Positions 18,801 through 27,382 of a stretch of DNA of 64,000 bases are shown here, one piece after another. This DNA comes from Flavobacterium sp. Its GTDB lineage: Bacteria; Bacteroidota; Bacteroidia; Flavobacteriales; Flavobacteriaceae. Location of the stretch: positions 62,001 to 126,000 of the forward strand of contig JACMLU010000022.1 of NCBI GenBank assembly GCA_014379405.1, in the 5' to 3' direction. Both the position numbers and the translations under genes were made by a program. Position 1 is the stretch's first letter; every line of letters starts with the position of its first letter. The notes beneath the pieces were generated by a model. It was given only the letters and a program-made list of their open reading frames with translations. It was not told the origin of the DNA and made no database searches.

Positions 18801-19349
18801 TTATTTTATGTTATAAGAAGCTAATAATTCCTGATATTCTGGAGAACTTCTTCTTCTTACAGATTCGCTTTTTACCAAATCTTGTAATCTCATTACTCCG
18901 TCTACAATTTGTTCTGGTCTTGGCGGACATCCTGGAACATAAACGTCTACAGGAATCACTTTGTCAATTCCTTGTAATACAGAATAAGTATCGAATACTC
19001 CACCAGACGAAGCACAAGCTCCAACGGCGATTACCCAACGAGGTTCTGCCATTTGTTCGTACACTTGACGCAAAATTGGCCCCATTTTTTTTGAAATAGT
19101 TCCCATAACCAGCAACATATCAGCTTGACGTGGAGAAAAACTCACGCGTTCAGATCCAAAACGTGCCAAATCATAATGCGAAGCCATAGTAGCCATAAAT
19201 TCAATTCCGCAACAAGAAGTTGCAAAGGGTAAAGGCCAAAGTGAATTGGCACGAGCCAATCCTACAACATCATTCAGCGTAGTAGCGAAATAACCTTCGC
19301 CAGTGACGCCTTCAGGAGGGGCAACCATTTTTATATTTGAATCACTCAT
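18801..19349 (-). CDS. nuoB: NADH-quinone oxidoreductase subunit B (cluster N2)
   Basis: 182 residues from the ATG at 19349 (MSDSNIKMV); an upstream in-frame ATG at 19385 is less likely. The N2 [4Fe-4S] ligands are the adjacent Cys pair in ATSCCGIEFMA, the Cys in GACASSGG and the Cys in VPGCPPRPE. There is a 114-base gap to nuoA, the longest in the operon apart from the nuoI-nuoH insertion. Confidence 0.95.
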   Translation of the reverse strand: MSDSNIKMVAPPEGVTGEGYFATTLNDVVGLARANSLWPLPFATSCCGIEFMATMASHYDLARFGSERVSFSPRQADMLLVMGTISKKMGPILRQVYEQMAEPRWVIAVGACASSGGVFDTYSVLQGIDKVIPVDVYVPGCPPRPEQIVDGVMRLQDLVKSESVRRRSSPEYQELLASYNIK

Positions 19350-19463
19350 TTTTGTAAAATTATGAATTATGAAATATGAGTTCATAATTTAATATTTAAG
19401 ATGTTCTTGAAAACCTTTAGAAATTCGAATTTTTGATTCTTACTCCTAATTTGAAATTGATTT

Positions 19464-19829
19464 TTATTCCCATTCCAATGCTTTCTTTTTGATGATGTAG
19501 AAGAATCCCACCAACAATAAAAGCATAAAGATGACCATTTTAATCAAGCCTTCTACTCCCAAATCTTTAAAATTGATTGCCCAAGGATAAAGAAAAATCA
19601 CCTCGACATCAAACAAAACAAAAAGAATGGCAACCAGAAAGTATTTTACAGAAAATGGGATTCGAGCGTTTCCTAAAGATTCAATTCCGCACTCGAAATT
19701 TTCATCCTTAACAGATGATGATCTTTTAGGGCCTAATTTACCTGAAACAGCAATGGTTCCGGCTACAAATCCAATGGCTAAAAGTGCCTGCATTAGTATT
19801 GGAAAATAATCTAATTGATTTGATTGCAT
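19464..19829 (-). CDS. nuoA: NADH-quinone oxidoreductase subunit A
   Basis: 121 residues, three membrane helices. The conserved loop FECGIESLGNARIPFSVKYFLVAILFVLFDVEVIFLYPW holds the Cys and acidic residues near the quinone channel. It is the first gene of the operon, 31 bases downstream of a good promoter -7 box. Confidence 0.95.
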   Translation of the reverse strand: MQSNQLDYFPILMQALLAIGFVAGTIAVSGKLGPKRSSSVKDENFECGIESLGNARIPFSVKYFLVAILFVLFDVEVIFLYPWAINFKDLGVEGLIKMVIFMLLLLVGFFYIIKKKALEWE

Positions 19830-19860
19830 AATGATAATTGGTTTATTCTAAATAAGGGCA

Positions 19861-19891
19861 CAAAGATAGGTTTCGAGTATTTAAAACACAA
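19861..19891 (-). promoter_or_regulatory. promoter of the nuo operon
   Basis: On the minus strand TATCTTTG (plus-strand 19861-19868) is a perfect TAnnTTTG -7 box, with TTG 20 bases upstream. It is the only convincing promoter seen before nuoA; the 14 genes are otherwise closely packed. Confidence 0.65.
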
Positions 19892-20002
19892 GTATAAAGC
19901 GAAATTTAGTTGATATATAATCAAATTTGTTATAATTTTAATACTGCTTTTTTGCGAAAACGTTTTCATTTTTATGTGTAAAAGACATTTAGATATAAAA
20001 AC

Positions 20003-20035
20003 AAAAAAGCGTTTCGAATTAAATCGAAACGCTTT
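20003..20035 (-). terminator. terminator of the cold-shock gene
   Basis: Perfect 12-base stem (AAAGCGTTTCGA / TCGAAACGCTTT) with a 6-base loop, followed on the minus strand by a T run. It lies 35 bases after the csp stop. Confidence 0.8.
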
Positions 20036-20069
20036 AAACATTCGTAGGCAAAAAAATAAATTTTTATGC

Positions 20070-20264
20070 TTAGATAACTGCTACTTTCGCAGCAACTTTT
20101 CCTTTTCTTCCTTCTTCTTCTTCATAGCTTACTCTGTCACCTTCACGAAGTTCTTCCGCGTTGATTCCTGATGCATGAACAAAAATGTCTTTTCCTGTTT
20201 CTTCGTCTGTAATGAATCCGTAACCTTTTGATTCATTGAAAAATTTAACTGTACCTGTACGCAT
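20070..20264 (-). CDS. CspA-family cold-shock protein
   Basis: 64 residues, one cold-shock OB fold. RNP1-like KGYGFI and RNP2-like DIFVHAS are intact. It starts MRTGTVKFFNESKGYGFI. Such proteins bind single-stranded RNA and DNA and melt RNA structure. The acidic/basic tail EEEEGRKGKVAAKV is typical of Bacteroidetes forms. It is a single gene with its own promoter (TACATTTG -7 box at 20294-20301) and terminator; the ~30-base 5' UTR is too short for a CspA-type thermosensor leader. Confidence 0.93.
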   Translation of the reverse strand: MRTGTVKFFNESKGYGFITDEETGKDIFVHASGINAEELREGDRVSYEEEEGRKGKVAAKVAVI

Positions 20265-20293
20265 TGTAATAGTAATAATAATTTATAATGAGG

Positions 20294-20301
20294 CAAATGT
20301 A
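20294..20301 (-). promoter_or_regulatory. -7 box of the cold-shock gene
   Basis: TACATTTG on the minus strand matches TAnnTTTG. It lies 30 bases before the start codon. The -33 box is not clear. Confidence 0.45.
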
Positions 20302-20390
20302 ATATTTAATATAATACGAAAGATAGTATTACATAAATTTTTATTAAAATAATTGATAGCCAACGTTTTCTGACGAATTTTATCGATAAA

Positions 20391-22142
20391 CTACAATATA
20401 TCTAACTTAATGTGTAATTCGTTTAATTGTATTTCATCTATTGCCGATGGTGCATCAATCATGACATCTCTGCCTGAATTGTTTTTTGGGAACGCAATAA
20501 AATCACGTATGGTTTCTTGTCCACCAAGGATGGCCACCAATCTGTCCAGTCCAAAAGCCAATCCTCCGTGTGGTGGTGCACCAAATTGAAAGGCATCCAT
20601 CAAGAATCCGAATTGCTCTTTGGCTTGTTCTGGCGTGAAACCTAAATATTTAAACATCAATTGTTGAGTCGCTTTGTCGTGAATACGAATAGAACCTCCA
20701 CCAATTTCGTTTCCGTTCAACACCATATCGTAAGCATTGGCACGAACTTTTCCTGGATTCGTTTCCAATAAGTGCATATCTTCTGGTTTAGGTGAAGTAA
20801 ACGGATGGTGCATCGCATGATAACGCCCGGTTTCTTCTTCAAATTCCAATAATGGAAAATCGACTACCCAAAGCGGAGCAAATTCTGCTGGGTTTCTTAA
20901 TCCTAAACGAGTGGCTACTTCCATACGAAGTGCACTTAATTGCGTTCTGGTTTTGTCGGCTGGGCCTGAAAGCACAAAAATCATATCGCCAGCTTTAGCT
21001 CCAGTTGTTTTTGCCCAATTGGTCAAATCATCTTGATCGTAGAATTTGTCAACAGATGATTTGAAAGTTCCATCTTCATTGCATTTTACGTAAACCATTC
21101 CGCTGGCGCCAATTTGTGGACGTTTCATCCAATCAATCAAACCATCAATTTCTTTGCGGGTGTAATTTCCTGCTCCAGGTACAGCGATTCCCACCACCAA
21201 TTCTGCAGCGTTGAAAACCGGGAATTCTTTGTGTTGTGCAAATTCGTTCAACTCCCCAAATTCCATTCCGAAACGGATGTCCGGTTTGTCATTTCCGTAA
21301 GTTTTCATCGCGTAATCGTAAGTGATACGAGGAAATTTATCTACATCAATTCCTTTAATTTCTTTCAGTAAATGACGTGTCAATCCTTCGAAAACGTTCA
21401 AAATATCTTCTTGTTCCACAAATGCCATTTCGCAATCGATTTGTGTAAACTCAGGTTGACGATCCGCACGTAAATCTTCGTCACGGAAACATTTCACGAT
21501 TTGGAAATATTTGTCCATTCCACCTACCATCAATAATTGTTTGAAAGTTTGTGGTGATTGTGGTAAAGCATAAAATTGTCCTTCGTTCATTCGGGATGGA
21601 ACCACAAAATCTCTCGCTCCTTCGGGAGTAGATTTGATTAAATAAGGCGTTTCTACTTCACAGAAATCCAAATCAGAAAGGTATTTACGCACTTCCATCG
21701 CTACTTTATGACGGAAAAGTAAATTATTTTTTACTGGATTTCTACGAATGTCCAAGTAACGGTATTTCATTCGAATGTCTTCGCCACCATCGGTTTCGTC
21801 TTCGATCGTGAAAGGAGGTGTAATCGCGGCATTCAATATTTTCATTTCGGTAACCAAGATTTCGATATCTCCAGTTACCATATTTTTGTTTTTGGCTTCA
21901 CGCTCAATAACGTTTCCTTTTACTTGAATTACAAATTCTCGGCCTAGGGTTTTTGCTAATTCGAAAACGGTTTTATCGGTACGACTTTCGTCGAAAATTA
22001 ACTGGGTAACTCCGTAACGGTCGCGTAAATCGATCCAATTCATAAATCCTTTGTCTCTTGATTTTTGAACCCAACCAGCAAGCGTAACTTCGTTATTGAT
22101 ATGTGAGGCGTTGAGTTCGCCACAGTTATGACTTCTATACAT
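20391..22142 (-). CDS. aspS: aspartyl-tRNA synthetase
   Basis: 583 residues from the ATG at 22142 ([10 protein letters not shown]). An in-frame extension of 29 codons is read through an inserted sequence and is not conserved-looking. It has an N-terminal OB anticodon domain ([23 protein letters not shown]), class II motif 2 ([21 protein letters not shown]) and motif 3 ([15 protein letters not shown]), and the bacterial GAD insertion between them. It charges tRNA-Asp in the cytosol. Its first eight codons are duplicated 104 bases upstream (see the repeat at 22119). Confidence 0.95.
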   Translation of the reverse strand: MYRSHNCGELNASHINNEVTLAGWVQKSRDKGFMNWIDLRDRYGVTQLIFDESRTDKTVFELAKTLGREFVIQVKGNVIEREAKNKNMVTGDIEILVTEMKILNAAITPPFTIEDETDGGEDIRMKYRYLDIRRNPVKNNLLFRHKVAMEVRKYLSDLDFCEVETPYLIKSTPEGARDFVVPSRMNEGQFYALPQSPQTFKQLLMVGGMDKYFQIVKCFRDEDLRADRQPEFTQIDCEMAFVEQEDILNVFEGLTRHLLKEIKGIDVDKFPRITYDYAMKTYGNDKPDIRFGMEFGELNEFAQHKEFPVFNAAELVVGIAVPGAGNYTRKEIDGLIDWMKRPQIGASGMVYVKCNEDGTFKSSVDKFYDQDDLTNWAKTTGAKAGDMIFVLSGPADKTRTQLSALRMEVATRLGLRNPAEFAPLWVVDFPLLEFEEETGRYHAMHHPFTSPKPEDMHLLETNPGKVRANAYDMVLNGNEIGGGSIRIHDKATQQLMFKYLGFTPEQAKEQFGFLMDAFQFGAPPHGGLAFGLDRLVAILGGQETIRDFIAFPKNNSGRDVMIDAPSAIDEIQLNELHIKLDIL

Positions 22143-22246
22143 TTTTTTTATTTTTAATTTGTTGTTTTCACTAAAGTGAATATACCTGAAGTCCACTGGG
22201 CTTCCTCCTTTTAATTTCAAATGCCACAATTATGACTTCTATACAT
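22119..22246 (-). repeat. 24-base direct duplication of the aspS 5' end around an 80-base insert
   Basis: The 24 bases covering the aspS start (22119-22142) recur at 22223-22246 with a single T/C difference. The two copies bracket an 80-base segment (22143-22222). That insert has a purine-rich AAAAGGAGGAAGCC and an inverted repeat TTCACT-TT-AGTGAA. The layout is what an insertion with target-site duplication, or a local tandem duplication, would leave. Confidence 0.75.
22217..22246 (-). other. 9-codon upstream ORF copying the AspRS N terminus
   Basis: The upstream copy of the aspS start is an ATG followed by YRSHNCG, then I and a TGA stop. If the transcript begins above it, ribosomes would meet this leader ORF before the true aspS start 74 bases further on. 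It is visible in the sequence; whether it is translated is unknown. Confidence 0.4.
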
Positions 22247-22371
22247 TAGAAAATATTTTTAGACTGCAAAAGTAAAAACAAAAAACAACTTAATCTCTAA
22301 AAGAGCGAAACTTCGTTGTAAATAATGCCGTAAATAATTGTTAATCTTTATTTAGCTTCAAAAAAATAAAG

Positions 22372-22379
22372 TAAATTTG
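22372..22379 (+). promoter_or_regulatory. -7 box of the thioredoxin-like gene
   Basis: TAAATTTG matches TAnnTTTG, 27 bases before the ATG at 22407. The -33 region is T/A-rich without a clear TTTG. Confidence 0.4.
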
Positions 22380-22406
22380 GGCAACAAAAATCAAAATTCG
22401 TCATTT

Positions 22407-23408
22407 ATGAAAAAAATTGTTTTAATTGCTATAGTGTTTGTTTGTTCTAATGCCAGCTTTGGACAAATGATAAATTATGTAACATTTCAGGCTGAAATTG
22501 CCAACAGGAATAATGATTTTATAAATATCACTTCATTAAACGGTCAATTACTAAAAAAAATAGAATTGAATAAAAAAGGAATTTTCAAAGATACTTTGAA
22601 AGTGAAAGAAGGAATGTATCGAATGAACGATGGCGTGGAGTCTACAGAATTGTATCTTAAAAACGGCTATTCCATTAAATTAAAAATGGATGCTAAACAA
22701 TTTGATGAATCCATTGTTTATTCCGGAATTGGCGCATTGGAAAATAATGTATTGGCAAAAAGAATTCTTGAAGACGAGCAGTATTATGACGCCAATTTCA
22801 CAGAACTAGACGAAAAAGCCTTTGAAGATTTTAAAAACAAGAAACGCAAACAAGATTTGGCGAGATTGGATAACGCCAAACTAAATGTAAAATTTATTGA
22901 AGCTGAAAAAACAAATACAGAAAATTCGCTTCAAGGTCTAACCAATTACTACAAAAGAACCCAAAGTGCCAATAAACTCAACAATACGGTTTCTCCATCA
23001 TTTGATTATGAAAATCATAAAGGCGGAAAAACAAAGCTCGAGGATTTTAAAGGTAAATATGTGTATATAGATGTTTGGGCAACTTGGTGTGGGCCTTGTC
23101 GTGCCGAAATTCCTTTCTTGAAAAAAACGGAAGAAATGTATCACGACAAGAATATCGTCTTTGTGAGTATTTCAATAGATGTTGACAAAGACCACGATAA
23201 ATGGAAAAATTTTGTTAGCGAAAAACAATTGGGAGGTGTACAACTTTTTGCAGACAAAAACTGGAATTCAGATTTTATGACCAGCTATGGCATCAACAGT
23301 ATTCCGAGATTTATTTTGATTGATCCCAACGGAAAAGTGGTCAAAGGAAATGCCTCAAGACCATCGTCGCCTGAATTGAAAGAAGAGTTAGACAAACTGT
23401 TGAATTAA
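22407..23408 (+). CDS. TlpA-like thiol:disulfide oxidoreductase, exported
   Basis: 333 residues from the ATG at 22407 (MKKIVLIAIVFVCSNASFG, signal peptide). A TTG ten codons earlier would spoil the signal. The N-terminal half (about 20-190) is a DUF4369-like/all-helical region found before thioredoxin domains in Bacteroidetes. The C-terminal TlpA/AhpC domain has the active site WATWCGPCRAE, with the CGPC Cys at residues 228 and 231, and the cis-Pro loop INSIPRFILID. It acts in the periplasm on protein disulfides or cytochrome maturation; the partner is unknown. Confidence 0.88.
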   Translation: MKKIVLIAIVFVCSNASFGQMINYVTFQAEIANRNNDFINITSLNGQLLKKIELNKKGIFKDTLKVKEGMYRMNDGVESTELYLKNGYSIKLKMDAKQFDESIVYSGIGALENNVLAKRILEDEQYYDANFTELDEKAFEDFKNKKRKQDLARLDNAKLNVKFIEAEKTNTENSLQGLTNYYKRTQSANKLNNTVSPSFDYENHKGGKTKLEDFKGKYVYIDVWATWCGPCRAEIPFLKKTEEMYHDKNIVFVSISIDVDKDHDKWKNFVSEKQLGGVQLFADKNWNSDFMTSYGINSIPRFILIDPNGKVVKGNASRPSSPELKEELDKLLN

Positions 23409-23571
23409 GTAAAATGTTGTCAAATTTTGGCGAAAATATTTTTCGGTTTAAAAATATTTTTTTACATTTACACTATAACAAAGACGCTCTCGATTACAGA
23501 AATTAGACCAAATGTTTAGAAAATAAACAGCTAAATCTGGATATTAAATTGTTAATATAGCGTCCTATAAA

Positions 23572-23609
23572 AAAATCGGCTGTCGCAAATTTTTGCAACA
23601 GCCGATTTT
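23572..23609. terminator. bidirectional hairpin, copy 1 of 2
   Basis: 38 bases: AAAATCGGCTGT / ACAGCCGATTTT arms with an inner GCAAA/TTTGC pair. A and T runs on both sides allow it to end both the rightward thioredoxin-like gene and the leftward methyltransferase gene. The identical 38 bases occur again at 24766-24803. Confidence 0.8.
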
Positions 23610-23688
23610 GATTTTTAATTAGGTTGAGATTTAATCTTGACAAATCCAATTAAAGTTTTGTACAATAAGTAAAGAGGTAAATTTAAAA

Positions 23689-24534
23689 TTATTTTTCACC
23701 ATAAACAACAATCGCACTGGAGTCAATTACAATATTTCCATCAGGATATTTCTCAATCAAAGCCTGATAAACTTCTGATTTTATTTTTTCTTTCATTGCA
23801 TCATCCGCTTGGCTAAGTACTGCAACAAAAGGTGCGGCGACTTCTGTCATCATATTCCAATACACATCGGTAGTTTCACTGTTTAGTTTGCCGGCAACTT
23901 CTTTTTCGAAAGTGTTTTTCAAACCAGCTTTTTGAAACAAGCCTTGAATTAAACCTTCATTGGCACATCGAAACATTCCCGGAGCTTCGGGCGGCGGCGG
24001 TGTTAACTGCATATTTCTGTTGATTGTGCCACCAATTGCTGTCACCCAGAAATTTTTTTCTGGACCATTCCAAACCGATACCGCAATTCTACCACCAGGT
24101 TTCAGTACGCGAGCCATTTCTTTGGCAGCCATAAGCATATCGGGAAAAAACATATAGCCAAAACGGCAACTTATGGCATCAAATGTATTATCGGCAAAAG
24201 GAAGTTCACTAACATCACAAGCACGAGTTTCAATATTGTATATGCCTCTTGTTTTTGCATGTTCCTTGGTAATTTCAAGCATTTTTTCTGAAAGATCCGT
24301 AATGACAACCTTTCCGTTTTTTACCATTGTTGCAATTGTCAATCCAGGTTCTCCTGTTCCTCCAGCAATATCCAACACATAATCGTTATCTTTTGGATTT
24401 ATTGACCTAATAATTTCATCGCCCACAGGTTTTAAAAAATCCATCATCAGGTCGTCCCATTTTTTCCATCCGGGAGAAAATTTATCCCAGGAAGCTTTTT
24501 GCTGTTCACGAATTTCTTCAAGTTGTGTTTCCAT
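23689..24534 (-). CDS. class I SAM-dependent methyltransferase
   Basis: 281 residues from the ATG at 24534 (METQLEEIRE); ten more codons upstream are possible but less likely. SAM-binding motif I is VLDIAGGTGEPGLTIA; motif II is around TRACDVSELPFADNTFDAISCRFGYMFF; the post-motif VLKPGGRIAVSVWN is clear. Overall it resembles UbiE/Methyltransf_11 proteins, but the C-terminal part (about 160-281) is not ubiquinone-type, so the substrate is open. It is alone between two identical hairpins. Confidence 0.85.
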   Translation of the reverse strand: METQLEEIREQQKASWDKFSPGWKKWDDLMMDFLKPVGDEIIRSINPKDNDYVLDIAGGTGEPGLTIATMVKNGKVVITDLSEKMLEITKEHAKTRGIYNIETRACDVSELPFADNTFDAISCRFGYMFFPDMLMAAKEMARVLKPGGRIAVSVWNGPEKNFWVTAIGGTINRNMQLTPPPPEAPGMFRCANEGLIQGLFQKAGLKNTFEKEVAGKLNSETTDVYWNMMTEVAAPFVAVLSQADDAMKEKIKSEVYQALIEKYPDGNIVIDSSAIVVYGEK

Positions 24535-24765
24535 TTTGAGTCCTATTTTGGTTATTACTAACATTAAATATTTTGCAGTAGGTAAATAACTTTAGCCAAA
24601 ATGAGGCTTTTGGCAATAGCTCTGATTGGTGTAGATAGAGATTGAAACTTTCTGTAAATCAGCAACATCAAATTTAATTAATTTTTTATTTTCTTTTAAA
24701 AAAATGTCATTTAAAATAAGATGGTTTTGCCGTTTTATGTGTTAAAATTTTATAAACATCAATAA

Positions 24766-24803
24766 AAAATCGGCTGTCGCAAATTTTTGCAACAGCCGAT
24801 TTT
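24766..24803. terminator. bidirectional hairpin, copy 2 of 2
   Basis: Exact copy of the hairpin at 23572-23609, including the flanking GATTTT. It ends the leftward DUF3754 gene at 24860. Confidence 0.8.
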
Positions 24804-24859
24804 GATTTTCAGGGAGGTTATTTTTTTCTTTGGTTATATTTCCGAGCAATCAAAAAAAG

Positions 24860-26089
24860 TTATTTATTGTTATAATCAAAAATCCCATCCCATACTTCAT
24901 CTATTCTAATGAGAGCCTTGTCCAACGAAATAACTTCCCATTTGCCATTCGTTTCGCTGCCAAGACCAATGTTTTTTAATTTCAATAAGGCATCTTTTAC
25001 ATCAAAATCGAGGTTTGTATTTAAGTTTGTCATAAACCAAGATTCAATTTGATGGTCAAGTTCTTCCTCTGTTAGATGAGTTTCGCTTTTATTTAAAAAT
25101 GTATAAGCCAAAATTGTTTCCTTAATCACTTCTTCTTCCGAAGAGTTTAACAAAGAATAAAATGCTCCGCTATTATTCCCCAGATTTTTGAAGTAAAGAC
25201 TATCTGAAAGCATTTTTGAATATTTTATCTTCTTGTTAACAAAACTGCTGTATTGGCGAAATAAGTAAACTACCAAAATTCCTAGAGCAATTAAACCTTG
25301 ATTTAGCGAGGTTTTACTGTTTAAAAAATCAATTGACTCGCCCGATTTGTATGCCGCATACATTAAAACCAATGCCGGAATCACCTTGGTGCTCAATAAC
25401 GAAATTCCTCCTCCAATACCCGGTACCCAAAATAACAGTTTATCCGTTGTCGACATCTTGGGAACAGCATTCGGGAATATGGTTTCGAGATCGTTTTTAG
25501 GTACGCGTTTAAAGATTTTTAATACGATAGTACCAGGATCAATAGGCAGTTTTTTTAAATTAACTTTTTTTTCTTTAAAATAATCGGCCTCCTTATAATT
25601 GAGATATATCATTACGCGATCATAGTATTCTATCTCTATTTCTTTCTTCCAAAAAAAATAGTTACTTACCTTTTCTTTCGTTTTATGATGACCTCGAACA
25701 TACAACTCATAATCTTTGAAAGCATTAAAGTCTATGGCAAGATTTAGGCCTATTAAATCTGAACTTTTGAAAGCTTTGTCCAAAGTTTCCTGATCAACAC
25801 GATGATAATTACCTCGATCAAGAACATTGCGAAGCGTTTTTTTAAAAACGGAAAAATTACTTTTACCAATAAACCCTTTTCGTTCCTTTGGACTTAAATC
25901 AGGATCAAATAAGGCATAATTTTGTTTTAGACTGTGGATAAGTTTAAATGCTTCATAGTGAAAATAATGTTCGATGATGTTGAATAGCTTTTTGAAATCC
26001 TCGGCCTTTTTTGGGTCTGCCGCAAATTCCGCTATTTGCTGTTCGAGCAAGAATTCCTTGTCAAATGGAATATAATGTTCTCGTTTCAT
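24860..26089 (-). CDS. DUF3754/TMEM143-like membrane protein
   Basis: 409 residues. The middle of the protein matches the DUF3754 pattern: EIEYYDRVMIYLNYKEADYF, then PGTIVLKIFKRVPKNDLETIFP and DKLLFWVPGIGGG. Two hydrophobic segments follow (about 230-250 and 268-285). The N-terminal ~190 residues are soluble and helical. Relatives occur in bacteria and, as TMEM143, in mitochondria; no function is established. Single gene, hairpin terminator downstream. Confidence 0.75.
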   Translation of the reverse strand: MKREHYIPFDKEFLLEQQIAEFAADPKKAEDFKKLFNIIEHYFHYEAFKLIHSLKQNYALFDPDLSPKERKGFIGKSNFSVFKKTLRNVLDRGNYHRVDQETLDKAFKSSDLIGLNLAIDFNAFKDYELYVRGHHKTKEKVSNYFFWKKEIEIEYYDRVMIYLNYKEADYFKEKKVNLKKLPIDPGTIVLKIFKRVPKNDLETIFPNAVPKMSTTDKLLFWVPGIGGGISLLSTKVIPALVLMYAAYKSGESIDFLNSKTSLNQGLIALGILVVYLFRQYSSFVNKKIKYSKMLSDSLYFKNLGNNSGAFYSLLNSSEEEVIKETILAYTFLNKSETHLTEEELDHQIESWFMTNLNTNLDFDVKDALLKLKNIGLGSETNGKWEVISLDKALIRIDEVWDGIFDYNNK

Positions 26090-26188
26090 ATTGAATTCTG
26101 GTTCTTTAATTTTGAGGGAATGTTCATAAACGAATCAATCAAAGGCAAGGTACTACTTTTTTTATTTTGGCCTGTCGGTAAAAAACAA

Positions 26189-26222
26189 AAAACCACCCGA
26201 AATCTAGTTTCTGGCGGTTTTT
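26189..26222 (-). terminator. terminator of the lipoprotein gene at 26355
   Basis: Stem AAAACCACCCGAAA / TTTCTGGCGGTTTT with a short loop, T-rich on the minus-strand exit side. The stretch 26090-26354 holds this hairpin and no gene that I can support. Confidence 0.65.
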
Positions 26223-26354
26223 AAATTAAGTTTTAGTTCCTGCTTCTCGTTGTTTTTCGTCATAGAATCACAGCAACACTGACTTTTAAGAACGTTCATT
26301 TTTTAAAGAAAACTTCGGAGAGCTGGTTTAGGTAGCTGCTATAGCAAGTGTTTG

Positions 26355-26981
26355 TTATGATACCCAAGGATTTATTGTTTTAATAATTCTCCAATTATTT
26401 TGTTCTTTTATAAGGTATATTAATAATCCATCAGCTCCAAGGCTTCCATAATAATGTTCAACTGCTACTATTGCTTGACTTTTATCTGAACTGAATCCAA
26501 CTCTTGACATTTTAATTATCCCATTAGAATTCGGATATTTTTTATTGAAATCGCTCCAACCCTGATTAACATCATTCGAATTAAAAAGATACTGTAATTC
26601 TTCGCTCGAAACTAAAGTTATCGTTTTTGTCGAAGTAGTGAATTTATTGTCCAAATTGTAAGCTAAAACATTGCTCTCAACCAAGGTTGTAAAAATTGTT
26701 GTATCTAAGTTTGGAAATTCAGTTTTTAGGGGTTGAATGTAATTAGTTGCAAAGGAAACCGTAAAAGAAACTGATTTTGAAGTTTTTTGATTAATTACCA
26801 AATCATTTGAGGCAGTAAATTTTTCGTTAAGAATAAGCGAATAGATTTGATATTCGTTGGAATCTAACTCATCGGCTTTACTCAACTTAAATTCTGGTAC
26901 TAATATGTCATCTTTATTGTCGCAATTCACTAAGAATAAGACAATAAAAAAATAAAGAAGCACCTGTTTAATTAATTTCAT
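26355..26981 (-). CDS. hypothetical lipoprotein
   Basis: 208 residues. Lipoprotein signal (MKLIKQVLLYFFIVLFLVNC, lipid-modified Cys at 20). The mature part has two halves: ELDSNEYQIYSLILNEKF... and a C-terminal segment (WSDFNKKYPNSNGIIKMSRVGFSSDKSQAIVAVEHYYGSLGADG) ending LIKEQNNWRIIKTINPWVS. The last part resembles small proteins with a conserved Trp-containing terminus seen in Bacteroidetes, but no function is known to me. Its promoter appears to lie in the repeated block at 27143. Confidence 0.7.
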   Translation of the reverse strand: MKLIKQVLLYFFIVLFLVNCDNKDDILVPEFKLSKADELDSNEYQIYSLILNEKFTASNDLVINQKTSKSVSFTVSFATNYIQPLKTEFPNLDTTIFTTLVESNVLAYNLDNKFTTSTKTITLVSSEELQYLFNSNDVNQGWSDFNKKYPNSNGIIKMSRVGFSSDKSQAIVAVEHYYGSLGADGLLIYLIKEQNNWRIIKTINPWVS

Positions 26982-27142
26982 ATCTATTTAGTTTATAGTT
27001 TAAATTGAATTGTTGTCTAATTCCAAATAGTTGCTTTAACCCTAAACCTTAGCCAGTCACTCGTTTATTCTCAAAACAAACCTTCGTTTATATACCCAAT
27101 TATGGATAGATTGGCAAAGGTTTGTTCAGTTTGTGTTTCCCT

Positions 27143-27236
27143 CAAATATATTAATTTTTTCCTACAAAAAACAAAAACCATCCAAAATAAAATCTTGGGT
27201 GGTTTCTTCAATTAAAATCTAAAAAAAAATTATATT
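27143..27236 (-). repeat. promoter-terminator block, copy 1
   Basis: About 94 bases closely matching 30921-31013. Read on the minus strand it is a terminator hairpin (AAACCATCC / GGGTGGTTT, 27174-27205) followed by a promoter-like TATATTTG (27143-27150). This copy ends the gene remnant at 27243 and could drive the lipoprotein at 26355. The two copies bracket the DUF1566 cluster. The stretch 26982-27142 holds no gene, only a weak hairpin (ACAAACCTT / AAGGTTTGT). Confidence 0.75.
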
Positions 27237-27242
27237 CAGGAA

Positions 27243-27359
27243 TTAAACCGTGTGTTTTGGGTTAAAACCGTCTTCGCTTAGTTCTACGTGAACATAATCA
27301 GCAACTATTTCGGCTTCGTAATCTACTTTTTCTTCTTTAGAGAATTTGGCGATTATTTT
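27243..27359 (-). pseudogene. 3' remnant of an unidentified gene
   Basis: An open frame of 38 codons with ordinary codon use (IIAKFSKEEKVDYEAEIVAD ... SEDGFNPKHTV, stop at 27243). It has no start codon and is closed by an in-frame TAA immediately upstream (27360-27362). It is followed by a proper terminator. This is what the tail of a gene looks like after its front has been removed; I do not recognise the family. Confidence 0.5.
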
Positions 27360-27382
27360 TTAATAATATTGTAAATCACTGA

